Source of the DNA: Apoderus coryli
Taxonomy: Eukaryota > Arthropoda > Insecta > Coleoptera > Attelabidae
Reading direction: 5' to 3'
NCBI GenBank assembly: GCA_911728435.2
Contig: OU452211.1
Coordinates: 13,126,428-13,190,427 of the forward strand
Length of the DNA: 64,000 nucleotides
In this document: positions 43,838-55,954 of the stretch, piece by piece
Layout of the letters: the number at the start of each line of letters is the position of its first letter
Numbering within the stretch: position 1 is the stretch's first letter
Translations under genes and position numbers: made by a program
The notes under the pieces: model-generated
Database searches by the model: none
Told to the model about the DNA's origin: nothing
Seen by the model: only the letters and a program-made list of their open reading frames with translations

Positions 43838-46154
43838 TATAATAATAATAATAATACATTTATTTGCATTCAAATCATAACAACGTACAGATTAAGTCTG
43901 AATATCATAAATACATAACATAATACTGAATTGATATGCAAAATGGAGTTGAAAACAATTTAAAAAAGTTCTAAGCTCCAACCCAAAATTCATAACTTTA
44001 GAACTAAATTTCTAATACGTCCGACCAATAACTGCACTCCTTAGTCATGCCTTTTACTACAATCAAAGTTTACTACTTTCCACAAAAAATCTGAAAAGAA
44101 AAATTAAACAAAAATCTATTTGAAATCCAAAAGTCGATTCCTGTATTTAAACTTAAAAGCTGTAACCCCTAACTTTTTGAAGTCCTCAGGTATGTTATTG
44201 TATAGCATATAAATTTGGTAAGTAAATGATCTCTTGAATAATGAAGTTTTGTGAGGCGGGGGCGAAATAAGTCCGCGAAAACGTAAGTTCAACGTATGAA
44301 CATCAGTCCTATATTTAATTTTATTAGAGAGGTATGGAGGACGATGGTTATTTATTATATTATGAAATAAAACTAGCGAATGTAGCTTTCTTCGATCCTG
44401 CATGCTCAGCCACATAGCCTCCCTCAACTTGTGCGAAACGGGCTCAAAATTTCCAATTCCATACACGAATCTAAGGCATGATTTCTGAACTTTTTGAATT
44501 CTGTCTTTATCAGAACAATCTAGGCACGGTCCATACACAACATCACAGAAGTTAAAGTAGCTTAAGACTAAACTATCGGTAAGTTTTTTTTTCAAAGGTT
44601 GTGATAGTAGATGCCTATGGGGATATAACATCTTTAATGACGAATATGCTCTCTGGATATTGATGCTCACATGCTTCTTAAACCGCAATTCGACATCCAA
44701 TTCCAAGCCAAGATTTCTTGTTGAAGTTGAGAACTTTAAACTTGAGTGATTTACTTTGATATTCAGTTGCAACTCCAACAAGCGCCTGTTTTTACCAAAG
44801 ACAACAACGTCAGACTTAGAGGCATTGATCATGAGACCGTGCTTTTGAGATAGCTCCACAATTCTGTTAATATCCTCGTTAATATCTTGATTAGCCAGAT
44901 AATAGTCGTCATAAGTAAAGCTGTAGTAAACTTGCCGGTCATCCGCATATATATGCTCCTTGCAATGCTTTAGACTTGACCCTAGCATGTGTAAATTTAA
45001 ACAATACAGGTGAAAGTATTGATCCTTGTGGAACTCCACACGTCAGTCTTTCCTTTGAAGATTCCCCATTACTTGTTTGAACAAATTGAAACCTGTTTTG
45101 CAAATAGCTGTGAAAGAATCTGATTGACTGTTCTGAAAATCCAACAAATTTCAAAGCGTCTCATGATCAATTGTGTCAAATGCCTTAGAATAATCCAACA
45201 GAACAAGCATCGTGCTCTTGCCCTGGTCCGTCGCACGAATTATGTCATCAACAATGTCCAAAAGCGCTGTAGCACAGCTGTAGCCTGGTCTAAAACCTGA
45301 TTGATGTTCAGGTATAATACTGTATTTGTTTACATGCGAGAGAATCTGAAGGTACATAATTTTTTCTAAAACCTTTGAAAGTACTGGAAGGACACTAATC
45401 GGTCTAAGATCATTTATAGAATTTATTGTACTTGTCTTGGGGAAAGGAATTATCTTTGAAACCTTCCATTCATCTGGAAACTGGCCTTTTAAAATGCAAG
45501 AATTTATTATATTTGTTATGTAGGGTAGAATGTGCGGAAGACATAAAACGACCATCTCTAAATTAATCTTATCGGCCCCAGTAGCTAATGATTTTATATC
45601 CAGAATATGCTTTTTTATATCTTCATTTGTAATAGTAAAGAAACTAAAAAAATACTCGAAATCACACAAAAAATTGTTCCGATAAAAATCAACAACAATC
45701 GGATCACTAGGTCCTCTGTTTAAAGAATGACGCAGGAAGTGTTTGTTAATGTCATGTGGATTATTCAAAATTTCCGGGATAGTCAGCGATGCTTGTTTAT
45801 TGTGTATATCTAGCTCTCTCAGTTTTTTCCAAAGCTCCTTAGCATTGCCGCCATCGTTATGATTATTAATGACAAAAAATTCAAGATAAGCTTTCTTTTC
45901 TGCTCTAATTGAAATATTAGTTTGATTACGAATTCTTTTGTAGTCAGACCAATGCACAAGGTTTTTGGTTCTTTTGTATTTTAAGAAAGCGTTTTCTTTG
46001 AGTTTGATCAACAAACGTACGTTATCCGTCAGCCAAGGAGCCCTGGGCCCTGAAATTCTTACAGTTTTCAGCGGAGCCAAAACATCAAAAATATTATAAA
46101 GCATTTGATTAAAATAGCTAATTTTAACATTAATATCCTGAGTGTAAATTATAG
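43838..46154 (-). pseudogene. LINE with (ATT)n tail, three frames, 5' truncated
   Basis: From 46254 downward the minus strand encodes pre-RT sequence ('VRISGPRAPWLTDNVRLLIK'), RT blocks 'ISVLPVLSKVLEKIM', 'HQSGFRPGYSCATAL' and 'LLDYSKAFDTIDH', then shifts frame at about 45150 ('CGVPQGSILSPVLF'), and again near 45010 into 'HIYADDRQVYYSFTYDD' (catalytic YADD), 'FNFCDVVYGPCLDC', 'LRFVYGIGNFEPVSHKLRE' and stop at 44116. A 3' region of about 260 bp ends in an AAT/ATT microsatellite at 43838-43855. Codons between 46155 and 46254 derive from the adjoining TIR element, so the LINE ends at about 46154. Two frameshifts make it dead. It is closely related to the fragment at 57730-58209. Confidence 0.88.
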
Positions 46155-47639
46155 CAAAGATTAATGTACACAATAGATAGTCAGCGTATATGGGAAATAA
46201 AACAAAAATTGAAACTGTCTCGACACGAGCTACATCTATTAGAAAAACATGCAACCATGGAAACTGTAGATGGCGTTATATGTATTGTGTTGAAATAAAA
46301 TAATCATATGGGCAATGTTAGACAAGGACAAGTATACTTTCCCCTACGAGGTGGGAGTTTGTTTTTATATTATAGGTATCATATATGTACTACTGTGCAG
46401 CAGTGTTTTTTGTCGGGTAATATAAAATATATGGTATACCTATCTACGCAAAGATTAATGTGTATGTACGAAAATAAAAAAATTACTATAATAGTATAAA
46501 TATACAGGGCTGGTTCATTAAATGTTTTAGACAATAATTTTAAATGACTAAAATAATATTATTTTAGTCATTTAATTTTAAATATCAATTTCAGATATAA
46601 GGATGCATCAAAAAGTTATATTTAAATTAACGAAATTTGGCGTTATAGATAAGACTTCCGGTTATTACCTGATTCAGTTTTAAGGATCAAACTCAAACAG
46701 CAGATTCAACTTGTCGTTAACATTATGAAAAAATAAATCTCAGACGCGGGTAAATTAAAGGAGCATACAGGCGTGAAATGCTACCCTAACTTTTTTATGC
46801 ACATTTTTTGCGTGTGTTTCAATTCGGAGATGTAAAATCTAACAAATTATATACGTAATAAATGTATCCTTCTGTGATATTGATAGAAAGTCATCGTTAT
46901 CGCGTAATATCGATTTTAAGAAATGTTAATATTAAAAAATAATTATTTAAAAAATACGGTTTCGAAATACAGGATGTAAAAAATTAGAATTTTTAATCTG
47001 TTTTTAATGAAAATTTAAATCTATTGAGAAATATGGTTCAGGGTTTTTGTGAAATGTATTTTACTCCAAAGATTCTACTCATCGATTATAACCGAATTAA
47101 TTTACTCAAAAATATCTATACTAGTAAAATAACACAATTATCTACTATTTACGAACGCCTATGTATACAAAATTGTTATGCTGCGTGTTGCAGGTTATCC
47201 GTTAAGTGGTTTTTGAGTTATCACGGATACAAATTTTTTCTGACCCTTTATAGAATTTTCACGGACGCCTATGGAACATTAATTTTAATAATAATAATAA
47301 TAATAATAATCTTTATTCAAGCTATATACTTAACAAACATAAATACATTCTTCTGGGCATACCCTGTTGAAAATACCGTATAGAATCATATTAAAACTTG
47401 ATCTGGATCTATAAGTATCTATAAGTGAATGTAGGTTTTAATCTGGCTTTGACAAGCTCTATGTTATTTTAATAGTAATCTTATATGATTCAATATGGTT
47501 TGGGTTTATTTGGATATACATATAAAACACATCAATGGAATTGTATTGGTCTCTATAAGTTTTAAATATGATTAGATCTAATATGGCATTACAGATTCAA
47601 AACAAAGTGGGTTTTATACGGATTTAATAGGTTAAAATG

Positions 47640-49315
47640 AATAGTGTTTAATATGGAATTACTGAATAAAAATTACCATAAAACGAATTGGTTTCAATAT
47701 GGATTAATAAGAAATTCTTTATTTGGGAATTGTTGGTTTCAATAAGGCATTCCAAATCAAATGTTTAATTTGGTTTTATCAGTTTGAATTAGTTTTTATG
47801 CGGCATAAAACTGCTTATTTCAATTGCGTTTAATATGGAAGTACTGAATAAAAATTACCATGGAACGAATTGGTTTCAATATGGATTAATAAGAAATTCT
47901 TTATTTGGAATTTATTGGTTTCAATAAGGTATTCCAAATCAAATGTTTAATTTGGTTTTATCAGTTTGAATTCGTTTTTATGCGGCATAAAACTGCTTAT
48001 TTCAATTGCGTTTAATATGGAAGTACTGAATAAAAATTACCATGGAACGAATTGGTTTCAATATGGATTAATAAGAAATTCTTTATTTGGAATTTATTAG
48101 TTTCAATAAGGTATTCCAAATCAAATGTTTAATTTGGTTTTATCAGTTTGAATTAGTTTTTATGCGGCATAAAACTGCTTATTTCAATTGCGTTTAATAT
48201 GGAAGTACTGAATAAAAATTACCATGGAACGAATTGGTTTCAATATGGATTAATAAGAAATTCTTTATTTGGAATTTATTGGTTTCAATAAGGTATTCCA
48301 AATCAAATGTTTAATTTGGTTTTATCAGTTTGAATTAGTTTTTATGCGGCATAAAACTGCTTATTTCAATTGCGTTTAATATGGAAGTACTGAATAAAAA
48401 TTACCATGGAACGAATTGGTTTCAATATGGATTAATAAGAAATTCTTTATTTGGAATTTATTGGTTTCAATAAGGTATTCCAAATCAAATGTTTAATTTG
48501 GTTTTATCAGTTTGAATTCGTTTTTATGCGGCATAAAACTGCTTATTTCAATTGCGTTTAATATGGAAGTACTGAATAAAAATTACCATGGAACGAATTG
48601 GTTTCAATATGGATTAATAAGAAATTCTTTATTTGGAATTTATTGGTTTCAATAAGGTATTCCAAATCAAATGTTTAATTTGGTTTTATCAGTTTGAATT
48701 AGTTTTTATGCGGCATAAAACTGCTTATTTCAATTGCGTTTAATATGGAAGTACTAAATTAAAATTACCATGGAACGAATTGGTTTCAATATGGATTAAT
48801 AAGAAATTCTTTATTTGGAATTTATTAGTTTCAATAAGGTATTCCAAATCAAATGTTTAATTTGGTTTTATCAGTTTGAATTAGTTTTTATGCGGCATAA
48901 AACTGCTTATTTCAATTGCGTTTAATATGGAAGTACTGAATAAAAATTACCATGGAACGAATTGGTTTCAATATGGATTAATAAGAAATTCTTTATTGGG
49001 AATTTATTGGTTTCAATAAGGTATTCTAAATCAAATGTTTAATTTGGTTTTATCAGTTTGAATTAGCTTTTCTGCGGCATAAAACTGCTTATTTCAATTG
49101 CGTTTAATATGGAAGTACTGAATAAAAATTACCATGGAACGAATTGGTTTCAATATGGATTAATAAGAAATTCTTTAATTGGAATTTATTGGTTTCAATA
49201 AGGTATTCCAAATCAAATGTTTAATTTGGTTTTATCAGTTTGAATTAGTTTTTATGCGGCATAAAACTGCTTATTTCAATTGCGTTTAATATAGAATTGC
49301 TGAATAAGAATTTCC
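47640..49315 (+). repeat. Left satellite array, 182 bp units
   Basis: CGGCATAAAACTGCTTATTT recurs at 47801, 47983, 48165, 48347, 48529, 48711, 48893, 49075 and 49257, exactly 182 bp apart. Units are nearly identical, with decay at the outermost copies. Shared words such as TTTCAATATGGATTAATAAG echo the AATATGGATTAATACGG sequence next to the right TIR. Confidence 0.95.
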
Positions 49316-49481
49316 ACGATGCGATTGGTTTCAATACGGATTCAATAAAAAATTTCATTCATGTCCGTTATCCTAAATAATGCAGATTTCTTGAGCTCCT
49401 TATTTTAAGAAATTATTGCATAAAACAACACGGCGTCTTAAGTTATTAAAATAAAATATATACCTAAACATTAATAATGTA

Positions 49482-49921
49482 AGGGTTATTCTTTCGTACT
49501 GAACTAAGTGAACAATCTGAAAATTGTCAGTTCATTCACGATTGTGCGTATTGTTTCGACATCGGTCACTTCTAACAAACTGATTAAAATTCCTACCCCC
49601 GTTGCCGCTTACTGATCAACCTGTAGGTACCGGTTAGTTCGTTCAGTTAACAGTCAACCTCTAAAAGTATTGAGAGATAATAATTGGCATATGATTTCGA
49701 ATCAAACCAATAAATTGTAAAAGTTTAAAACATGGATAATAATATCATGGAAGAAATAATTTTCCAGTTTTCAGAGCAGATTTGGTTGTTTTCGAGGTTA
49801 AGTGAAAGACAATCATAAAAAAGATGATCTTTCGGTTTCGCCAAATATTCAGTTCAGTATAATCACATTCAGTTTAATCACACTCACTTGTTCAGACCAA
49901 TCACTACGAAAGAATAACCCT
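49482..49921. mobile_element. Small MITE inside the transposon
   Basis: AGGGTTATTCTTTCGTA at 49482 and its inverse ending at 49921 enclose about 440 bp without ORFs. The flanks are TA-rich, but the duplication is ambiguous. Confidence 0.65.
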
Positions 49922-51241
49922 ATAGATAGGTGAGGTCATTGTCTTTATAAAGACAACTACTACTTTGTTTTTGTGTTTTGAAAAAATAGTTATGATTTTC
50001 TTACCGTATCCACTGTTGCCGATAACATGCTTAAACATAATATTATAATGTTATAGCTGCTCAGATTTTACAACATATTATGTTACGTCACCAAGAAAAA
50101 AAGGTCAATTGTTGGCCAATTTAGTATATAAAAAATCCTAGTACAGATTCATTAAATTCATCTTACAGTACAAATTTAGTACCAGATTTAGTGCAAAATT
50201 GTAATAATAATTATTATGTTACAACCGGCAACGCTGACCATTTACTAATACTCAGTGTTGCCGAGGTATAGTCTTCACTATTACCAAAGACATTAATCTT
50301 TGATATTACCTACCTATATACATAATTATATACATAGTAATTTTTACTAACGCACAGATAGGTATTCAAAATTTAATTACATTTTTTACATAAGAAAAGA
50401 TGGCAAAGTATATCCAAAGAGTCACAATTGCGTTGGCATGAACATACATTTGCTCCTGGTTTTGCCTATGACATGATAACCCAGTTAACACACTAACGTG
50501 AAAATGACGTTCTTTTAAGGTCGTAACTCGTCGTCGACGTCATAGACCAAAAAGTGACGTAATTAATCACGTGATATTCATGACGGCATTTTTTGCGTTT
50601 AAATAAAACGTGTTTTTCACGTCATTTTTGTGTCATAAAAATCACACATCACATACATCCGCCATTTATGATATGATAATCATAACGAGTATTTATTACT
50701 ACATTTAGAATTACCGATTCTACTATATTACCTTTCTCTAATATTTGAGTCAAAATTGCTGAAATTTATCATTTCTTTTCTATAGTCCGCATTGTTGCCA
50801 ATGAGCTACGTTTAGTTTAGATTATCGTATTTTATCAAGAGTTCTGTCATTGTCTTTAAGACAATGGTTCTCTCCACATTTGTTAAAATTTTTTAGAAAA
50901 TCAGGCTATAATTCGATCTGGCAACACTGGTTGATAAAGTTTTACGTTTCGTCGGCATGCGTTGTTTTGTTCTTGTTTATTCGCAAATTTTGTGGTTAAG
51001 TTTCTTATAGAGAATACCTACATTTGTTTTTATATTTTATATTTACTTAATGTATTTTATTTACTGCGGGTTTGGTGGTTGGAGCAATACAATATTATAA
51101 CATGGTTGGAGGTGCTACGTATTTTCCATTTCTTTTAAATAATGGTGATAAAGCTCTGAAGTGAAATTGCGCGTCTAAATTGTAGAGGTTATCTGAAGGT
51201 TACTCCACTAATTAAAATTAAAGATTTAATTTTTAAGCTAA
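49922..51241. other. 5' flank of the cargo gene
   Basis: No ORF recognised. TGACGT/ACGTCA words cluster at 50505-50510, 50536-50542, 50555-50560 and 50618-50625 and could be CREB/ATF-type sites or part of a small palindromic repeat. Sequence nearer the ATG is AT-rich; no clear TATA/initiator pair was chosen. Confidence 0.4.
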
Positions 51242-52841
51242 ATGCCTTATATTGGTGTACAATTTAAAATCGACGAAAGCATTGCCGTCATAAGTAAAAC
51301 ATGGTTAACACCACAAAAAACAAGATGTTTTTGGCCGCCGTATAAACATCAATGGGAATTGGATAAGGCGGCCAAAGAATTGTTGTCACCTTCGTATGAT
51401 TGGAAGACATATGAAATTAATAAATGTTATTTTGAATTCGGTAGGTACCAGCAATTACTACTACTCGTAATAATTTTTCATTACTATACTTGTTGTGTTG
51501 TACTAATTTAATTAAGTTTTCCGGGTTTTGAAATAGTAAACTACCTACTAAATTTAATTTTTTTCTTGTTGTGTTTTTAGATACTTATTTGAAGGCTAAA
51601 GAAAAAATAAAAGCGCTTGAATATAATTCAGCATCAGAACTTCCAAGTGATAACGAAGATGAACTTTTTTATAAACCGATGCAGAGGCGAATAGTGCGTC
51701 CCGCAAGATATTTGAACGAATCAGATGAAGAAGTAGAATGTTCGCCCACAATAAGCAAAATAAAAAGACCCAATTTAGATCCAGTAAAAGGTAGGGAGAA
51801 TTTAATTAGCTACATTTTAAATCTACAGGTATCTATGCTTAATGTCAATTATTATTATCTACGACTTATAATTAAAAAATATATATCTACCTAACTACTT
51901 ATGCTCTATAAGGTTATTGAATTAATTTATTTTTTGCTATACTGTTTTAGCAAAGGTAAAGGAAGTTTTACTGCAGTCTACACCGCGGTCTACACCTAAA
52001 CTACGATTCAATACTGTTGACGACTCTGAAACCATATGTTCACTTTTTAGTGAAAACCAGAACATAAATGTGAGAAGCGACCAATTAAAAGATAATGGTA
52101 AAATGCGTATAATTTTAGATACCTACCTAGGTTGTTTTTATTTATGTATTTTTTTTTTGTACATTAGACATTTTAAAGAAATTGCTTGATACAGTCATTC
52201 ACATAAAACAACAAAATAAACAAATATTAAGCCTTGTGGAAAATTTAAGCAAGGATCAAAAAATACCCAAGAGAAGCCTTCCTGAAAATTTACCGATCAA
52301 CTTTCCGTGCACGAACGAAGAAGAAATTTGTCTCTTAGAAGATTTTTTAAAAAACAACGACAATTTCAGTGCATTGGTAAGATTTAAATCTTTATATGCT
52401 ATCATGAGGTATAGGTTACTTTTTTCAGGCTAGTTACTTAGCAAGTATAGGAGGGAGAGATTTGACGAATAAAACTAACAACGTGTTAAAAACACTGCTT
52501 CGTGACGATATTGCCAGCCATTACAGCTTTTATGGAAAACGTCTCAACAAAAAAGTTTTTAACGATAGTCTACTTAAGGACGTAGTTGTTGGTACGTTTT
52601 TTTAATTTATTTGAAATTATAAAATGAATTAAATTAAATCATTTATCAACAAGAATTTTACTTCTTAAATATCTAGTGAATTCATTAATTTAGAGAATGT
52701 TGACAAATTTCTCAATTTCCCTCTTTTGCAGAAGCTATAAAAATAAACTGCGCTGACTGTTCCCAAAAGGACATAGAAAACATAATAAAAGTCTGGTTAA
52801 AACATGCACCGCAAAGACTTAAGAATGCAACCAAACAGTAG
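51242..52841 (+). CDS. DUF4806-like protein, six exons, intact
   Basis: Exons 51242-51440, 51581-51790, 51951-52097, 52168-52376, 52429-52591 and 52732-52841, all with GT/AG borders and matching phases, give 345 codons plus TAG. Introns are 52-160 bp. The N-terminus 'MPYIGVQFKIDESIAVISKT' with 'RCFWPPYK' resembles the short N-terminal domain often seen in insect DUF4806 proteins. An acidic middle ('SASELPSDNEDEL') and a helical part ('LDTVIHIKQQNKQILSLVEN') follow. The DUF4806-like domain covers about residues 237-340 ('ENLPINFPCTNEEEICLLED', 'YLASIGGRDLTNKT', 'LLRDDIASHYSFYGK'). Molecular function is unknown. Its place between TIR-linked arrays and beside a transposase-like ORF suggests an accessory protein of the transposon; a captured host gene is the alternative. 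Confidence 0.85.
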
Positions 52842-53511
52842 TGGAAGAAAAGTTAAAAATGTGGTCGGTCGAAGACAATTGCAGCGAAGAGTGCGGGAGG
52901 ACATAAATAATATTTTAGCTGAAGTAAGAAATAATAATAATACTGTCTGTAATTTGATAATTCGATCGAATTCTTGCTTGGAATCTCAACATGATATAGA
53001 AACTGTTCGAAGCAGCTTTAATAATACTAACAATTGTGTAATAGAAAAAAATGTAATTAATCAGGTAGATACAGATACAATTTATGATGAAGATGAGTTG
53101 AGTATAATATCAGGTGTTAGGGATACCATAAATGACTTTAATGAAATAAATACAGATTTTCTTACTGATTTCAAATCTTGGGTTATACCCTGGACTATAA
53201 ACCATAACATTCCAAAATGTGCTGTTACTGATATGCTAAAGTTTTTATCTAAACATCACCCCAACTTACCCTTAGATAGTAGGACAATATTAAAGACTCC
53301 TAGAAATAGAGTTGTAAATGTTTTAAATAATGGAGAATTTTGTTACTTGGGATTAGAATCGAACATAAAAAATCGGTTGTTGGAAACATATATTGGAAAT
53401 TTGGAAAATCTTATAGAAGTTTCTTTTAACATTGACGGAATTCCGTTGTTTAATAGTTCAAATATTCAGTTTTGGCCCATTCTAGGATTAATTAAAAAAT
53501 TAAAATGTTAA
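52804..53511 (+). pseudogene. Transposase-like protein, N-terminal part only
   Basis: 235 open codons overlapping the end of the DUF4806-like gene in another frame (a second start, MQPN, is at 52825). Basic N-terminus 'GRRQLQRRVREDINNILAEV', an acidic Asn-rich middle, then 'LKFLSKHHPNLPLDSRTILK' and 'VSFNIDGIPLFNSSNIQFWP'. The I-D-G-(I/L)-P-L-F-x-S-S-x-x-Q-x-W-P-I-L motif is shared by a large group of invertebrate transposase-like proteins whose catalytic region normally follows. Here the frame ends a few residues later ('LIKKLKC'), so the catalytic part is missing. The tight overlap with the upstream gene suggests co-transcription or coupled expression. Confidence 0.65.
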
Positions 53512-53648
53512 ACCCAGACGAAATTCTGAAAGAAAATTCACGAAAGCCAATGAGACTAAATAATTTGAGGGAACAACTGAAAGCAACAAATGAGTTATTA
53601 AATGTTCAATGGTTGCAAAAAATGTCTTCGACGTTGTTTCAAAACTAA
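53505..53648 (+). pseudogene. Possible C-terminal remnant of the transposase-like protein
   Basis: ATG at 53505 opens 47 codons in another frame ('ILKENSRKPMRLNNLREQLK'), ending at TAA. It directly follows the truncated ORF, as expected if an internal deletion joined N- and C-terminal parts. Assignment is by position and basic, helical composition only. Confidence 0.35.
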
Positions 53649-53726
53649 GTAAGAGTGAAATCATATTATTTAGCTTTATCCATCTAGTACTTAGTAGTTT
53701 ATAAAATGTTTGCTTGCTATTTTTGT

Positions 53727-53766
53727 AGAAACTGTGTTCTTGGTCCTTACCAAGAACACAGTTTCT
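53727..53766. repeat. Perfect 18 bp-arm hairpin
   Basis: AGAAACTGTGTTCTTGGT, a CCTT loop, then the exact inverse. It lies about 80 bp past the transposase-like remnant, within what would be the 3' region of the gene pair. Confidence 0.9.
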
Positions 53767-55954
53767 CCTTAGAAGGTAGCTTTGGTATTTTGAAAACCGT
53801 ATAATTTTGAACGTTCAAGTATCATTGATATCATGACTAAAATAGAACTTTTGGGTTCTCACTTGCTACCGTTTTATAGGTTTCATTATGATCATGAGGC
53901 AGATTTTCCTTATGACACAAAGTTAAAAAAACCAATTCAGGAAGTTTATTTTATTTCCACACCAATAATTTAATTTATTATTATTTGCAATGTTTTTAAA
54001 CAAATTTTGTATTCAGTGCGATAAGAAGTCTGCCGTTGTTCTATGATTCTTATACGTTTGCAATTTAAGGTTTTGTTTGTGGACTTATTTGTTGTTCTTT
54101 CTATATTTCAATATTAATCTTCAAGTACATTTCTGTCTCATCCACCTAATTATAATATCTTTTATTCAGTCTGGAAAATTAACAAGAACCCTGTCCGAGG
54201 ACATTACAATGTTTGTATTGTAAATACTTACGTTTTACCATTTAAACTCTGAAATGCTCCCCAGTACAGGTTCTGCATTGAAATGTGAATGTTTAATTGT
54301 TAGGTTTTCCAGCATTAGGTTGCTGCAGGCCAATGATGAGTGTATTATACTCTCGAAACGTGTCTCTATAAAGGCGTTAATATAAAACATATTTGTGGTG
54401 ACATTTGTTTTTTACTTTGCTATTAAAATTGTACACCGCTCGCTGTAAGAATGGCCTATTTATTCAAATTTTATTTCTGTTTGGGCATATTTAGATGGCA
54501 TATCTGAAGCCAATACATGGAACTGATTCGTTTTGCATTTTCAGATATTACAACATTTTATTTAATTAAAAAAGGGACTGATGAATTCGCCATGCGTACC
54601 CAGTTATCAAAAGTAAATACCTGGATTGGGATAAAGGTATCCGATATTAATAGGGCGCCCCGGCAGAGCTGTGGTAAGTACCAATTAAATAAAAGGATTG
54701 TTTATGTAATGAACTGCTTAACAGTATTTTCATAACTGATATTTTAATATTCCAATGTCTAACTTTTCCACAAAAAGTTAGTCATGGACTTGAAATTTTT
54801 TTTAGATGGGATGAAAAATAATTCAAAGAGAATACGGAAACCTCTGAAGAAATAAACGTAGAGAGTGAAGATATTTTAGACAATAAGACATGAGGAACGG
54901 AAAGTTAGTATTATTCAATAACAATTTTATGTTATAATTTTTTCTATAAAAAAAGTCCTAACATCTTTTTTTTTTATTAGTATTTTATAGTCGACAAAAA
55001 TATTGGGTTTACTTTTTATCCGTTTTATACACTTTTCACGGGATTCTCTAAGGCACTCATTTTATATCGCGTATGTAGACCAAGTTTACTATGTGGCTAT
55101 GTGGTGTATCTGCTGTCTTCAGGCAAGCCCAGTAAGATTTTTAGGTAGTTATGTTTTTTTTTATTTTGCCAAAAGTTCAGAACTTAGAAATGTTCAGTAG
55201 TATGGTTTACCAAATTTGGTTCAACAAGTACTTATTTACGTATAAAATGACCTAAAACACTTATTTATGATAACATTCCAAAAATAATTTTCATTAAACT
55301 TAGCCGCGCAATATATTATGGAGCCCTAAAACTTTAATAGCTACTTATTTAGTTCACAATATATATCTTCTAAAACATTTCCATAATCAGATTATTATTG
55401 AAACCCAAGACAAGACGTCTTTAAACTTCTTTACGCCTACGCCAGTGTGGTGATTTTAAAAGACTAGACACTTGCCTGATATAAATTAAATAATTAGGTA
55501 TATTATGATTATTAATTTCGCGTAAAAATTTAGTATTCATCATTTTACATAATATATGTATGACAAAAAATATATGTTAGCTCAAAGAACTATTAATATG
55601 TTCTAAATAAAACATAATTGAATTATGATTTTGATATCTTTGGGTTGGTTTCTACTCATCGATTAAGTATTATTAATATTTTATATTTTGTTTTAGGTGA
55701 ACATTGAGATAAATATTGACATGTAATTTTAAAATAGAAAAAAAGTACATGTAACCGAGTGCAGACTGTTTTTTGCTTCCACAAATCCCAAAGTTATGGT
55801 TTTTTAAAACAATAATTCTAGACATATAAAAAATAATAATAATAAATGAAAATTAATTCGACGAAGAGGTAAGTAATTCTATAATACTATAGACCTTAAC
55901 GTTTTTCAACAAAATTGAAGAGTTATAATTTATTTATAATAATATACAGGGATT
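53767..55954. other. Non-coding right half of the transposon centre
   Basis: No complete gene. A 72-codon plus-strand ORF at 54517-54735 ('YLIKKGTDEFAMRTQLSKVN') followed by acidic codons near 54840 may be decayed exons, unassigned. A hammerhead-like GATGAG...CGAAAC sequence lies at 54331-54368. Confidence 0.4.
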
